Shown here: in pieces, positions 1 through 8,282 of the stretch
Layout: each line of letters begins with the position of its first letter
Numbering within the stretch: the first letter of the stretch is position 1
Source: Desulfobotulus pelophilus
GTDB lineage: Bacteria; Desulfobacterota; Desulfobacteria; Desulfobacterales; ASO4-4
Length of the DNA stretch: 64,000 nt
Reading direction: 5' to 3'
Assembly: GCF_026155325.1 (NCBI RefSeq)
Contig: NZ_JAPFPW010000004.1
Span: 144,177-208,176, forward strand
Position numbers and translations under genes: made by a program
Notes under the pieces: generated by a model
Database searches by the model: none
What the model was told of the DNA's origin: nothing
The model's input: only the letters and a program-made list of their open reading frames with translations

Positions 1-2
1 AG

Positions 3-1811
3 GGGGATGCCCTCAAGGACAGGGGAGCAGGGGATATCACGGATATTCTTTCCACCCTGCCCGGTGTGGACATTTCAGGGGGAACGGGTCACAGCCGTCA
101 GCCTGCCCTGCGGGGTCTTCCCGAAAGCCAGACCATCATTAAAATAGACGGGGCAAGGGAAAATTATGTGCAGAAGGCAGGGGATGCCCAGACCACCATT
201 CTGCTGGACCCGGATCTTCTCAAGGCCGTGGAAGTGGTGAGGGGACCGGCTTCCACCCTGCACGGCGGAGGCGGTATCGGTGGTGTTATTGCCTTTACCA
301 CCAAAGATGCGGCAGATCTGCTGCGGCCGGGTCAGTCCTTTGGTGCTTCTCTGCGTGCGGGGGCCTCCACGGCGGACAGCAGCCGGGACGGGAGTCTCAT
401 GGCCTATGGCAGAAGCGGAGATGCGGATCTTCTGGCTTTTTCCTCATACAGGGATTACGGCTCCTATACGTCCAGTGATCCGGACAGGGCCAAGACCCGT
501 CTTTCCGGAGACAGGCGGCAGCACCTGATGAAGGCTTCCTGGATTCCCGATGAAGGCAGGCGGGTGAGTTTCAGCGCATCCCGCTATGAGCAGGCCTACA
601 AATATCCGGATGAGGGCAGCTGGTACGAGAGTGAGCAGAACCGCTTTCTTGCCGCACTGGAGCTGGATCCCGGCAGCCAGTGGGTGGATGCTCGCATGAC
701 CCTCATGCATTCCGAACGGAAAGAAGATCAGTTTAATAATGTCAGAAATGGCCTGAAATTCACCTCTTCCGGTGTGGATGTGCAGAATGCCATGCGTTTT
801 GTGGCAGGCCCCACACGCCACCGTGTGGTGGTGGGCGGGGATTTCTATAAGGATGAATACAGGCCGGAAACGGACAGCTGGACCGATCCTCCCGGAGAAG
901 GCAGGGACGGCGGGCTTTTCATTCAGGATGAGATGGCGCTGGCGGATGGAAAGATTCTTATCATTTCCGGTCTTCGCTATACCTGGTTTGACCGCAGTGG
1001 CAAACGTTCCGATGCCGGTGACGGCAGTGACTCCCGCCTGAACCCACGGGTTTCCCTAAGCTGGAATCCTCTGGAGAGCCTCGGGTTTTATGCCAGCTAT
1101 GCCGAGGCCTTCCGCCCGCCTCTGGTGAGCGAGATGTACGCGGAGCTGGATTTTATGATGCCTCCCGTACACATTCAGGTGCTGGCCAACCCGGATCTGA
1201 AGCCGGAAACGGCCAAAACGCGGGAGCTTGGCATGCATGTGAGCCGCAACGGGCTTTTCAGCCACAGGGATGCCCTTCGGTTCAAGGCCGTCTGGTTCAC
1301 CGAGGACATTGAGGATCTGATCAGCATCAAAACCCTGAAAGATCTGGACCCTCCCCATTCCTTTGAGCGCATTGTGCAGACCGTGAATGTTGAATCCGCC
1401 AAACGTCAGGGCTATGAGCTGGCAGCCACCTACGGCATCGGGGATTTTGGCATGCTCTTCACCTATGCGAAGGTCGATAACCGGGAGTCTTCGGACAAAG
1501 ACAGCTGGGCCGGGGCAACTCCCGGAGTGTTCCAGAGCCGAATCCATTACCATTTTGTGGAAACGGGTCTGCGCTTTGGCTGGCATGGCCGTTTTGTGGA
1601 GTCCTTCAAGGCCGAAGGCAAAACCTGGGAGTCCCACAAGATCCACGGACTCTTTGCCCGTTGGGAAGGCCGGAGCGGTTCCCTTGATGGTCTTTCCGCA
1701 GGGATCTTTGTGGACAACCTGCTGGACGAAAGCTACCGGGCCTATCATTTCAAGGATTCCGGTGCGGGCATTGGACGGAACCTGAGGGTTTCTTTGGGGT
1801 ATCGCTTCTGA
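3..1811 (+). CDS. TonB-dependent outer-membrane receptor (5' end outside window)
   Basis: Outer-membrane beta-barrel receptor for TonB-driven import. The reading frame is open from base 3, so the gene begins upstream of the window. The first visible residues (ALKDRGAGDITDILSTLPGV) are already inside the plug domain, and a GTG at 66 is an internal valine rather than the start. The plug continues with VEVVRGPASTLHGGGGIGG, and its segment GGVIAFTTKDAADLL resembles the hemoglobin/transferrin/lactoferrin receptor family. The barrel has typical alternating strands (FYASYAEAFRPP, NPDLKPETAKTRELG) and ends in a C-terminal aromatic (RVSLGYRF) as barrels do. The ligand is uncertain; heme or a ferric siderophore is inferred. 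A peptide-type importer operon follows 160 bp downstream on the same strand, so the two may form one uptake route. Confidence 0.9.
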   Translation, partial: GDALKDRGAGDITDILSTLPGVDISGGTGHSRQPALRGLPESQTIIKIDGARENYVQKAGDAQTTILLDPDLLKAVEVVRGPASTLHGGGGIGGVIAFTTKDAADLLRPGQSFGASLRAGASTADSSRDGSLMAYGRSGDADLLAFSSYRDYGSYTSSDPDRAKTRLSGDRRQHLMKASWIPDEGRRVSFSASRYEQAYKYPDEGSWYESEQNRFLAALELDPGSQWVDARMTLMHSERKEDQFNNVRNGLKFTSSGVDVQNAMRFVAGPTRHRVVVGGDFYKDEYRPETDSWTDPPGEGRDGGLFIQDEMALADGKILIISGLRYTWFDRSGKRSDAGDGSDSRLNPRVSLSWNPLESLGFYASYAEAFRPPLVSEMYAELDFMMPPVHIQVLANPDLKPETAKTRELGMHVSRNGLFSHRDALRFKAVWFTEDIEDLISIKTLKDLDPPHSFERIVQTVNVESAKRQGYELAATYGIGDFGMLFTYAKVDNRESSDKDSWAGATPGVFQSRIHYHFVETGLRFGWHGRFVESFKAEGKTWESHKIHGLFARWEGRSGSLDGLSAGIFVDNLLDESYRAYHFKDSGAGIGRNLRVSLGYRF

Positions 1812-1970
1812 TCTTTGCGATTAGCGGGCCATCCCCTTCTCCTGTTGGGAGAGGAGGATGGCTCTGGATTGATGCAGGGGCAGGCTTTGCGCCTGCTTGC
1901 TTTTGTGGCGGCACCCCCTGCGGGTGCCTGTCTTCTGCTGTTTTGTTTTGTAAGAATCGGGTGTCCGGGT

Positions 1971-3791
1971 ATGTGTGTTCAGCGTATTTTTCTTTTCTTC
2001 TGCCTGTTTTTGATCATGAATTCCCATGGAGAAGCTCTGGCCCTCCACGCCTTTAGTGCGGATGGCGAGCCTCTTTATGCCTCTGACTTCACCCATTTTT
2101 CCTACGTAAATCCCCATGCGCCCAAGGGCGGAGAGCTGCGCTGCCACACCATTGGCACCTTTGACAGCTTCAACCCCCTGCTGCTCAAGGGTCGCCCTGC
2201 GGAAGGCATTCATCTGATCTACGACACCCTTCTTGTGGAAAGCGAGGATGAGCGGGATGTGGCCTATGGTTTGCTGGCTTCCGAAATTCATGTGCCTCCG
2301 GATCTTTCCCATGTGATTTTTCAGCTGCACCCCGAAGCCCGTTTTGCCGATGGCAGCCCCGTCCGTGGGGAGGATGTGGTGTTTTCATGGGAAATGCTGC
2401 AGGCCCATTTTGGTTCCGCCCTGCGCCGTTACAGCGAGGCCGTGGCATCCGTAACCGTTCTTTCCGGTAACCGGGTGCGTTTTGATTTTCGGGAACAGCA
2501 GAACCCCTCCCTTGTTCTCATGGTGGGTCGCCTGCAGATTCTTCCGGCCCATTACTGGGAGGATAAGGACTTTGGCCGTGCGGATCTCACCCCGCCCATG
2601 GGTTCCGGTCCCTATGCCGTGGCGGAGGTGGAAGCGGGCAGGCGTGTGGTCTATGCCCGCCGAGTAGATTACTGGGCCGCAGACCACCCCGTAAACCGGG
2701 GGCGCTGGAATTTTGACCGCATCCGTTATGAGTATTTTCGGGATGATACGGTGGCCATGGAGGCCTTCCGCGCCGGGCTTTATGATTTTCGCTTTGAGTC
2801 TTCCGTGAAAAACTGGGCCACCCGCTATGAAGGCCCCCGTTTTGGCGATGGCCGTATCCTGAAACAGACGCTGGAGAACCGGGAGCCATCGGGCATGTAT
2901 GGCCTTGTGATGAATACCAGAAGGCCTGTGTTTGCGGACAGGCGGATAAGAAAAGCCATGCTGTTTGCCTTTGATTTTGAATGGGCCAACCGTCGTTTTT
3001 ATTATGGTGAATATGAGAGAACGGAAAGCTATTTTGAAAATTCAGACATGAAAGCCCCGCCCCTTGCCGATGAAGGGGAGGCTGCCATTTTGCGATCCTT
3101 CGGGGATGACCTGCCCGAAGGCGTACTGGAAAATCCCCTGAGCCTGCCCCTGACGGACGGAAGCGGCCATAACCGGGAAGGTCTCATGGAGGCGGACAGG
3201 CTGCTCAGGGAAGCAGGCTGGGTGGTGGAAGGGGGCAGAAGGGTGCATGGGAAAACCAAGCAGGTTTTTCGGTTTCAGTTCCTCACGGATTCCCGCAGGG
3301 AGGAGCGCATGCTCCTGCCCTTTGCCCGCAGTCTCGGACGCCTTGGCATTGAGATGCGGATTCACATGGTGGATGGCCCCCAGTACACCCGCCGTCTGCG
3401 GGGCTGCGATTTTGACATGATTGTGGCAGGTTTCGGGGCAGGTCACAGGCCGGGCCGGGAGCTTGCCGTGGCCTTTCATTCCGCAAGCCGTGACCGGAAG
3501 GATCAGCGGAATTTCATGGGTATTGCCGATCCTGTGGCAGACGGCCTCATTGAGAAGATCCTTTCCAGAGAAAGCCGCCGGGAGATGATCCCCTATGTCC
3601 GTGCTCTGGACCGCATACTGCGTCACGGCCATTATGTCATTCCCTTTGGTGCGGGAAAGCGGCGGTATCTGGCAAGGGCTGTTCACATTCAGTCTCCGGA
3701 AACACCTCCGCCATGGGGCAGGGGTGTGAGCACATGGTGGTACGGAGAAGAAGACCGGGCAGCCGCCCCAGCTTCTGAGGGAGAGTCATGA
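1971..3791 (+). CDS. YejA-like extracellular solute-binding protein, family 5
   Basis: Periplasmic substrate-binding protein of an oligopeptide-type ABC importer. The reading frame extends upstream to a TTG at 1815, but the ATG at 1971 is preferred because it opens a signal peptide (MCVQRIFLFFCLFLIMNSHG, cleavage near GEALA) directly before the mature start LHAFSADGEPLYA. YejA-family hallmarks follow: FTHFSYVNPHAPKGGELR, GTFDSFNPLLLKGRPAEG and LIYDTLL. The protein is 606 residues, usual for YejA. The stop overlaps the next start as ATGA. E. coli YejABEF imports peptides and microcin C; here a TonB receptor precedes the operon, so a peptide-like or siderophore-like substrate arriving through that receptor is a reasonable inference. 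Confidence 0.88.
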   Translation: MCVQRIFLFFCLFLIMNSHGEALALHAFSADGEPLYASDFTHFSYVNPHAPKGGELRCHTIGTFDSFNPLLLKGRPAEGIHLIYDTLLVESEDERDVAYGLLASEIHVPPDLSHVIFQLHPEARFADGSPVRGEDVVFSWEMLQAHFGSALRRYSEAVASVTVLSGNRVRFDFREQQNPSLVLMVGRLQILPAHYWEDKDFGRADLTPPMGSGPYAVAEVEAGRRVVYARRVDYWAADHPVNRGRWNFDRIRYEYFRDDTVAMEAFRAGLYDFRFESSVKNWATRYEGPRFGDGRILKQTLENREPSGMYGLVMNTRRPVFADRRIRKAMLFAFDFEWANRRFYYGEYERTESYFENSDMKAPPLADEGEAAILRSFGDDLPEGVLENPLSLPLTDGSGHNREGLMEADRLLREAGWVVEGGRRVHGKTKQVFRFQFLTDSRREERMLLPFARSLGRLGIEMRIHMVDGPQYTRRLRGCDFDMIVAGFGAGHRPGRELAVAFHSASRDRKDQRNFMGIADPVADGLIEKILSRESRREMIPYVRALDRILRHGHYVIPFGAGKRRYLARAVHIQSPETPPPWGRGVSTWWYGEEDRAAAPASEGES

Positions 3792-4885
3792 TTGCTTATA
3801 TCGCAAAAAGGGTTTTTCTTCTTGTTCCCACCCTTCTGGGTATTCTGGCCTTAAATTTTTTCCTTGTGCAACTGGCTCCGGGCGGGCCGGTGGAGCAGAT
3901 GATCAGCCGCATGGAGGGCAGGGGCGACCGGGCGCTGGAGCGCATCACCGGCGCAGAGGGGGATGCCATTTCCATGGTGGAAACCTCTTTGGACAGCACT
4001 TCATCCTACCGGGGCAGGGACGGGATTTCCCCGGAGCTGGTGGCGGAAATTGAGAGGCGTTTTGGTTTTGACAGGCCGCTGCATGAGCGGTTTTTTTCCA
4101 TGCTGAAAAGCTATCTTCTTCTGGATTTCGGGGAGAGTTTTTTCAAAGATCGCAGCATTCTTGGCATGATCGGGGAGAAAATGCCCGTATCCCTGTCTCT
4201 GGGGCTCTGGAGCACCCTTGTGATCTATCTGGTTTCCATCCCTCTGGGAATCCGCAAGGCCGTGTGCCACGGCTCACCCTTTGATGTGTGGACCAGCTTT
4301 GTCATTGTGATCTGCAACAGCATTCCCGTATTTCTTTTTGCCGTGATCCTCATCGTTATCTTTGCAGGGGGCAGTTATCTGGAATGGTTTCCCCTCCGGG
4401 GGCTTGTTTCCGATCATTTCCATGAACTGTCCTTTACGGGAAAAGTTCTTGATTATTTTCATCATCTGGCCCTGCCCATCCTTGCCATGACCATCGGGGG
4501 GATTGCCGGTTTTGCCATGCTCACCAAAAACTGCTTTCTGGATGAAATCCGTCATCAGTATGTGGCCACGGCCAGAGCCAAGGGAGCCAGCGAAGGGCGG
4601 GTGCTTTTCGGCCATGTGTTCCGCAATGCCATGCTCATTGTCATTGCAGGGCTGCCCGGAACCTTTCTGGGTCTCTTCTTTACGGGTTCCATGATGATAG
4701 AGGTGATTTTCTCTCTGGACGGTCTGGGCCTCATGGGCTTTGAGGCCACCATGAACAGGGATTATCCCGTGATGTTTGCCGGGCTTTATATTTCCACCCT
4801 CATGGGCCTGTTTGTGAAAATTCTCTCGGACATCACCTATGTGCTGGTGGACCCGAGAATCCATTTTGATGCAGGGGGAGTATAA
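3788..4885 (+). CDS. ABC transporter permease, YejB type
   Basis: Inner-membrane permease of the binding-protein-dependent importer encoded with the YejA-like gene (start overlaps its stop by 4 bp). 365 residues. The N-terminal membrane segment (RVFLLVPTLLGILALNFFLVQ) and the long periplasmic insertion with RMEGRGDRALERI are typical of YejB. The BPD-transporter inner-membrane domain fills the C-terminal half, with the EAA-like loop YVATARAKGASEGRVLFGHVFRNA around residues 257-280, where the ATPase would dock. It acts as a heterodimer with the following YejE-like protein. The ATPase subunit itself is not encoded here. Confidence 0.9.
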   Translation: MIAYIAKRVFLLVPTLLGILALNFFLVQLAPGGPVEQMISRMEGRGDRALERITGAEGDAISMVETSLDSTSSYRGRDGISPELVAEIERRFGFDRPLHERFFSMLKSYLLLDFGESFFKDRSILGMIGEKMPVSLSLGLWSTLVIYLVSIPLGIRKAVCHGSPFDVWTSFVIVICNSIPVFLFAVILIVIFAGGSYLEWFPLRGLVSDHFHELSFTGKVLDYFHHLALPILAMTIGGIAGFAMLTKNCFLDEIRHQYVATARAKGASEGRVLFGHVFRNAMLIVIAGLPGTFLGLFFTGSMMIEVIFSLDGLGLMGFEATMNRDYPVMFAGLYISTLMGLFVKILSDITYVLVDPRIHFDAGGV

Positions 4886-4888
4886 ACC

Positions 4889-5905
4889 ATGCGTGCTGTC
4901 ACCCGCCGCCGGATGAAAACCTTTGCCAGCAATCGCAGGGCATGGATCTCCTTATGGATGTTCATGACGCTTTTCACGGCAAGTATTTTTTCCGAGTTCA
5001 TTGCCAATGAAAGACCCCTTGTACTGTATTTTCAGGATCGAATGTATTTTCCCGTTTTTTCTGAGATTCCGGAAACCCTGCTGGGCGGATATTTTGAAAC
5101 GGATGCGGATTTCACGGACCCTGCGGTCATTGCCATGGCAGAGGCCCATGGCTGGATGCTCTGGCCGCCGGTCCGCTTTTCATGGCATACGGTGAACCTT
5201 GCAAGGGAGGGTGTGTATCCTGCTGCACCCGGTGAGGGGAACTGGCTGGGAACCGATGACCATGGCCGCGACATTCTGGCGAGGCTTCTCTACGGGTTCC
5301 GGGTCTCCGTACTTTTTGGTCTTTGTCTGGCTGTTTTCAGTACGCTTGTGGGCATTGTGGCCGGGGCGGTGCAGGGGTATTTCGGCGGCAAAGTGGATCT
5401 CTTTGGCCAGCGCTTCATGGAAATCTGGTCCGGTCTTCCCATGATCTATCTGCTCATCATCCTTTCAAGCTTCATGCAGCCGGGCTTTTTTGTGCTGCTC
5501 TTCATCATGCTCTTGTTTTCCTGGATGGGCATGGTGGATGTGGTGCGGGCCGAGGTGCTGCGCTGCCGGAACTTAGGCTATGTGAAAGCCGCCCGCTGCA
5601 TGGGGCTTCCGGACCGGGTGGTGCTTTTTCGCCATGTGCTGCCCAATGCCATGGTGGCCACCCTGACCTTTCTGCCCTTTGTGCTCAACGGTGCCATCAC
5701 CACCCTTACATCTTTGGATTTTCTCGGATTCGGCCTGCCTCCCGGCTCCCCGTCTCTGGGAGAGCTGCTTGCACAGGGAAAGGAAAATCTGGATGCTCCC
5801 TGGATCGGCATTGCCGCCTTTGCCGTGCTGGCCTCCATGCTGAGCCTGCTGGTTTTTATCGGGGAAGGGGTGAGGGATGCCTTTGATCCGCGGCATGAAG
5901 GGTAG
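4889..5905 (+). CDS. ABC transporter permease, YejE type
   Basis: Second permease of the importer, 338 residues, beginning 3 bp after the YejB-like stop. The N-terminal region is a YejE-type segment with one membrane helix and a periplasmic stretch; GTDDHGRDILARLLYGFRVS is the conserved OppC/DppC-type motif before the five-helix permease domain. The EAA loop is YVKAARCMGLPDRVVLFRHVLPNA. The expected next gene in a yejABEF operon is the two-domain ATPase yejF. Instead the strand switches after 20 bp and the defence island begins. The importer therefore either borrows an ATPase encoded elsewhere or has lost it. Confidence 0.9.
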   Translation: MRAVTRRRMKTFASNRRAWISLWMFMTLFTASIFSEFIANERPLVLYFQDRMYFPVFSEIPETLLGGYFETDADFTDPAVIAMAEAHGWMLWPPVRFSWHTVNLAREGVYPAAPGEGNWLGTDDHGRDILARLLYGFRVSVLFGLCLAVFSTLVGIVAGAVQGYFGGKVDLFGQRFMEIWSGLPMIYLLIILSSFMQPGFFVLLFIMLLFSWMGMVDVVRAEVLRCRNLGYVKAARCMGLPDRVVLFRHVLPNAMVATLTFLPFVLNGAITTLTSLDFLGFGLPPGSPSLGELLAQGKENLDAPWIGIAAFAVLASMLSLLVFIGEGVRDAFDPRHEG

Positions 5906-5925
5906 GGGGGGGAGTGACACCTTCA

Positions 5926-6438
5926 TCATCGTCCTTGTCTCCGTCTTGGCACAGCAACCGGGACAAGCGGCTCATGCGCTTTCAGGCTCTGGTCGCCGGT
6001 CAGAATTTCTGTGGCAAAGCCCATGCGATGATAGAGTTCGGCCACATCTTTAATTGTGGCATCGCCAAAGGAGATCTGTTGGGCAGCCAAAAGTGGCCAG
6101 GAATCGGCCAGTTTTTTCAGGCTTGCCGGTAGCCAAAGATCAGATTGTTGGGAAAAGGCGGCCCATGGTGCTTCACTGTCAGCACTTTTCCGCATTAAAT
6201 CCGCCAAAGCCTCTGCAAATTCTTTGCGGCTGTGGGAAGCCTGAGCAATGTGATTACCCGTTTCGATGAGGGTTGCCAGCGGCAGCACAAAAAGAGCCTT
6301 TTCCTTAAAACCGGCCTCAATTCTCTTTGCTATACGTTTTTTGTCCCAGCGGTTTTCAGCAGAACCACAAACATCCATCCCCGGTATCGCCAGCCAGACA
6401 CACAGGATACTGGTATCAAAAATGATAACGCGCCTCAT
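5926..6438 (-). CDS. PIN-domain nuclease paired with AAA ATPase
   Basis: Putative ribonuclease of 170 residues. The ATG at 6438 is chosen because it overlaps the stop of the upstream ATPase gene as ATGA and starts the first PIN strand MRRVIIFDTSIL. Acidic residues expected for the metal site are visible: D8 (FDTS), E59 (LIETGN), D126 (SFGDATI) and D149 (TGDQSL). The C-terminal half is predicted helical with a final strand around ATEILTGD. No separate antitoxin-like gene sits beside it. Translational coupling to an ATPase suggests a two-component effector, with the ATPase as sensor and the PIN protein as nuclease, rather than a classical VapBC pair. That role is inferred from the context. Confidence 0.75.
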   Translation of the reverse strand: MRRVIIFDTSILCVWLAIPGMDVCGSAENRWDKKRIAKRIEAGFKEKALFVLPLATLIETGNHIAQASHSRKEFAEALADLMRKSADSEAPWAAFSQQSDLWLPASLKKLADSWPLLAAQQISFGDATIKDVAELYHRMGFATEILTGDQSLKAHEPLVPVAVPRRRQGR

Positions 6439-7691
6439 GGCTTGGCCTCCCGCTTCAAGGCCTCTTCCAGCCATCCCCATTCAGAGAGTCTCCCCAGCGT
6501 TCCGCTTGCAATCAGTTTGGGCAAGGCATCAATATCCTCCAGCAAGGTCAGTTTGCTGAATCCAGTAGTATCTTCACGATGGACAACGGTGATAAAGGGC
6601 ACCATACCCACTACGGCAGCGGCATCCAGTAAAGCTGGATTATGGGTGGTGACCAGCACATCAATGTTTCGCTCTTTTCCCAGAGTTTTGAGCATATCCA
6701 CCAGAAAATGCGCCCGAGAAGGATGCAGCCCGTTATCCACCTCCTCAATGACCAGCAGACTGTCAGGCTCCCGGGTCAACAGGGCTGTGACGATGGCCAG
6801 ATAACGCAAGGTACCATCGGACATACCGCGGGCATCCACTTCATGGGTTGGTTGTTTTTCCCAGCCTTCCTCGCAGTAAAGCATGGCATCTGTTTTGAAT
6901 TTTCCCACGGGCTCGGTCCAGATGCGTTGAATGTCGCGTTCCGGAAGATCCTTGAGATAGCGGGTCAGGGTTTCTTCAACGATCTTTTTCCTATCCGTTT
7001 CCAGACCGGCCAGAACCCCGGCAATATTAGAGCCGTCCGCCAGCAGTTTCTCCGACAGTGGTGTGTAATTCCGCATATGGCTTGGGATGGGGTCGAATAC
7101 AAAAATTTTCTGCAGATGAGAGAGTACCCGTCTCGCACCTTCCTGAATTTCCTTTTTCACATTCAGGGTTTCGACCTGAGAAAGAATGATATTGGCACGG
7201 TTCAGATCATGTCGTTTACCCCTTCCCTGGGTTCCCGTAGAAAAATAGGTGGGGATGCCGGGTGAGCTGGATTCTTCCTGCTTGGTCTGAAACAACATTT
7301 TTTCTCTGGGATGTTCCCGGCGGGGACCGTAGGTGAGCAGGGTCAGTTCTTCCGCATAAACCTCGGCCTTTGTGCCATTGAGCAGGACGGTCAGGTCATA
7401 GCGGTAATCCTGCCTTTCATTATCACTTCCCAGCGTAACAGAAAGCTGAAATTTCTTTTCAGGTTTACGGCAAATCCATTCCACTCCACCACGCAGAGCA
7501 GGCAGACTCACATCTCCGGCAATGGCAGGAAAAATAGCAATCCCCTGACTGACCCGATTGAGAAAAAGAAGGGCATCCAGACAATTTGACTTACCGCTGG
7601 CATTGCTGCCAATCAGAACCGTCAGGGGGTCAACATGGAGTGTTGCTTTTTCGAAGCTTTTCCAGTTGATGAGTTCCAGTTCTTTTATCAT
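6435..7691 (-). CDS. AAA-family (AAA_21/OLD-like) ATPase
   Basis: ABC/SMC-type ATPase of about 418 residues. The frame is open to 7934, but the ATG at 7691 has a GGAG 7-10 bases upstream and begins the typical first strand MIKELELINWKSFEKA. Walker A is GSNASGKSN (about 28-36). A signature-like ARGMSDGTLRYLA sits near 310, Walker B is LLVIEEVDNGLHPSR and the H-loop is VTTHNPALLD. No TOPRIM domain is present, unlike OLD nucleases; the nuclease appears to be the coupled PIN protein. ATPases of this family occur in several phage-defence pairs (for example RloA-like and PARIS AriA). The last 43 codons are duplicated at 9565-9696, see that entry. Confidence 0.82.
   Translation of the reverse strand: MIKELELINWKSFEKATLHVDPLTVLIGSNASGKSNCLDALLFLNRVSQGIAIFPAIAGDVSLPALRGGVEWICRKPEKKFQLSVTLGSDNERQDYRYDLTVLLNGTKAEVYAEELTLLTYGPRREHPREKMLFQTKQEESSSPGIPTYFSTGTQGRGKRHDLNRANIILSQVETLNVKKEIQEGARRVLSHLQKIFVFDPIPSHMRNYTPLSEKLLADGSNIAGVLAGLETDRKKIVEETLTRYLKDLPERDIQRIWTEPVGKFKTDAMLYCEEGWEKQPTHEVDARGMSDGTLRYLAIVTALLTREPDSLLVIEEVDNGLHPSRAHFLVDMLKTLGKERNIDVLVTTHNPALLDAAAVVGMVPFITVVHREDTTGFSKLTLLEDIDALPKLIASGTLGRLSEWGWLEEALKREAKP
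6437..6568 (-). repeat. 132-bp direct repeat, copy A (3' end of AAA ATPase gene)
   Basis: This stretch encodes the C-terminus of the intact ATPase (GFSKLTLLEDIDALPKLIAS onward). It matches 9565-9696 without gaps at 124 of 132 positions by my count (about 94%), in the same orientation. Similarity stops exactly at the ATPase stop codon on one side and at a codon boundary of a Fic gene on the other. Confidence 0.85.
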
Positions 7692-7809
7692 GGCTACTCC
7701 ATTCCAGGGTTTATCAGGTGCCATGGCTCTGTAAAGAGCCCATTCCTCCTGCATTGAATCTTCAAATTTTTTGGCTGAAATCGTCTCTTTCGGTTTTGTA
7801 GAATCCGAT

Positions 7810-8175
7810 TCACGAAGGTACCTCCTGCAGGTTTTCAAGCGGCACCCAGCCGGATTCGGAACTACCTGATTTTTCGCACCAAACCCAGCCGTTGAGGGCT
7901 TTTGTGCCAATAAGCAACTCTCCTTTTTGCACATTCAGCTCCCTTGCCGTGTAGTCTTCACGGGCACGGGCGGTGTTGTCTGTGATGATCTCGATAATCT
8001 GTGCCGGAACCCAGCCCCCTTTTTGTCCAGGCGTTTCACAGAATATCCAGTTTTCCCATCCCTCCGGGCCTTCATATTTCTCACCCACGCTGAGAGAAGC
8101 GCCTTTTTCAAAGGTAATGGGTTCGGGAAATTCGCTGGTGTGGTCTTGAATGACAAGGTACTGTCTGGTTTCCAT
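7810..8175 (-). CDS. Tandem SH3-type domain protein
   Basis: Small cytosolic protein of 121 residues built from two SH3-like repeats. Repeat one is about residues 5-60 (FEKGASLSVGEKYEG...WVPAQIIEI) and repeat two about 65-118 (ARELNVQKGELLIGTKALNG...GWVPLENL). Both end in the GWVP(x)xxL signature of variant SH3 (SH3_2-type) domains. There is no signal peptide. It lies 118 bp upstream of the ATPase gene on the same strand and could be co-transcribed with the ATPase/PIN pair. The 118-bp gap contains an open frame fused to the ATPase frame (EEWALYRAMAPDKPWNGVA) with no good start. A binding or adaptor role is inferred only from the fold. Confidence 0.7.
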   Translation of the reverse strand: METRQYLVIQDHTSEFPEPITFEKGASLSVGEKYEGPEGWENWIFCETPGQKGGWVPAQIIEIITDNTARAREDYTARELNVQKGELLIGTKALNGWVWCEKSGSSESGWVPLENLQEVPS

Positions 8176-8282
8176 GTTTGTTTCCTTCAGCTAAGGATTG
8201 ATGGTAGAGAGTTCGGAAAGACAGGTTTTTCTTCCCCGTGTGAGAGGGGCAAGGATAATCACTTGGCCCTATCCTGCTCGAT

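Noticed and set aside
1815..1970. Longer N-terminus for the YejA-like protein starting at TTG 1815
   Set aside because: The upstream residues are not conserved-looking and would bury the clear signal peptide that begins at ATG 1971.
5926..6438. Classical VapBC toxin-antitoxin pair
   Set aside because: No small antitoxin gene with a DNA-binding domain adjoins; the coupled gene is a 418-residue ATPase.
7692..7934. Extended N-terminus of the AAA ATPase
   Set aside because: The ATPase fold starts at the ATG at 7691, which has its own GGAG; the extension overlaps the SH3 gene.
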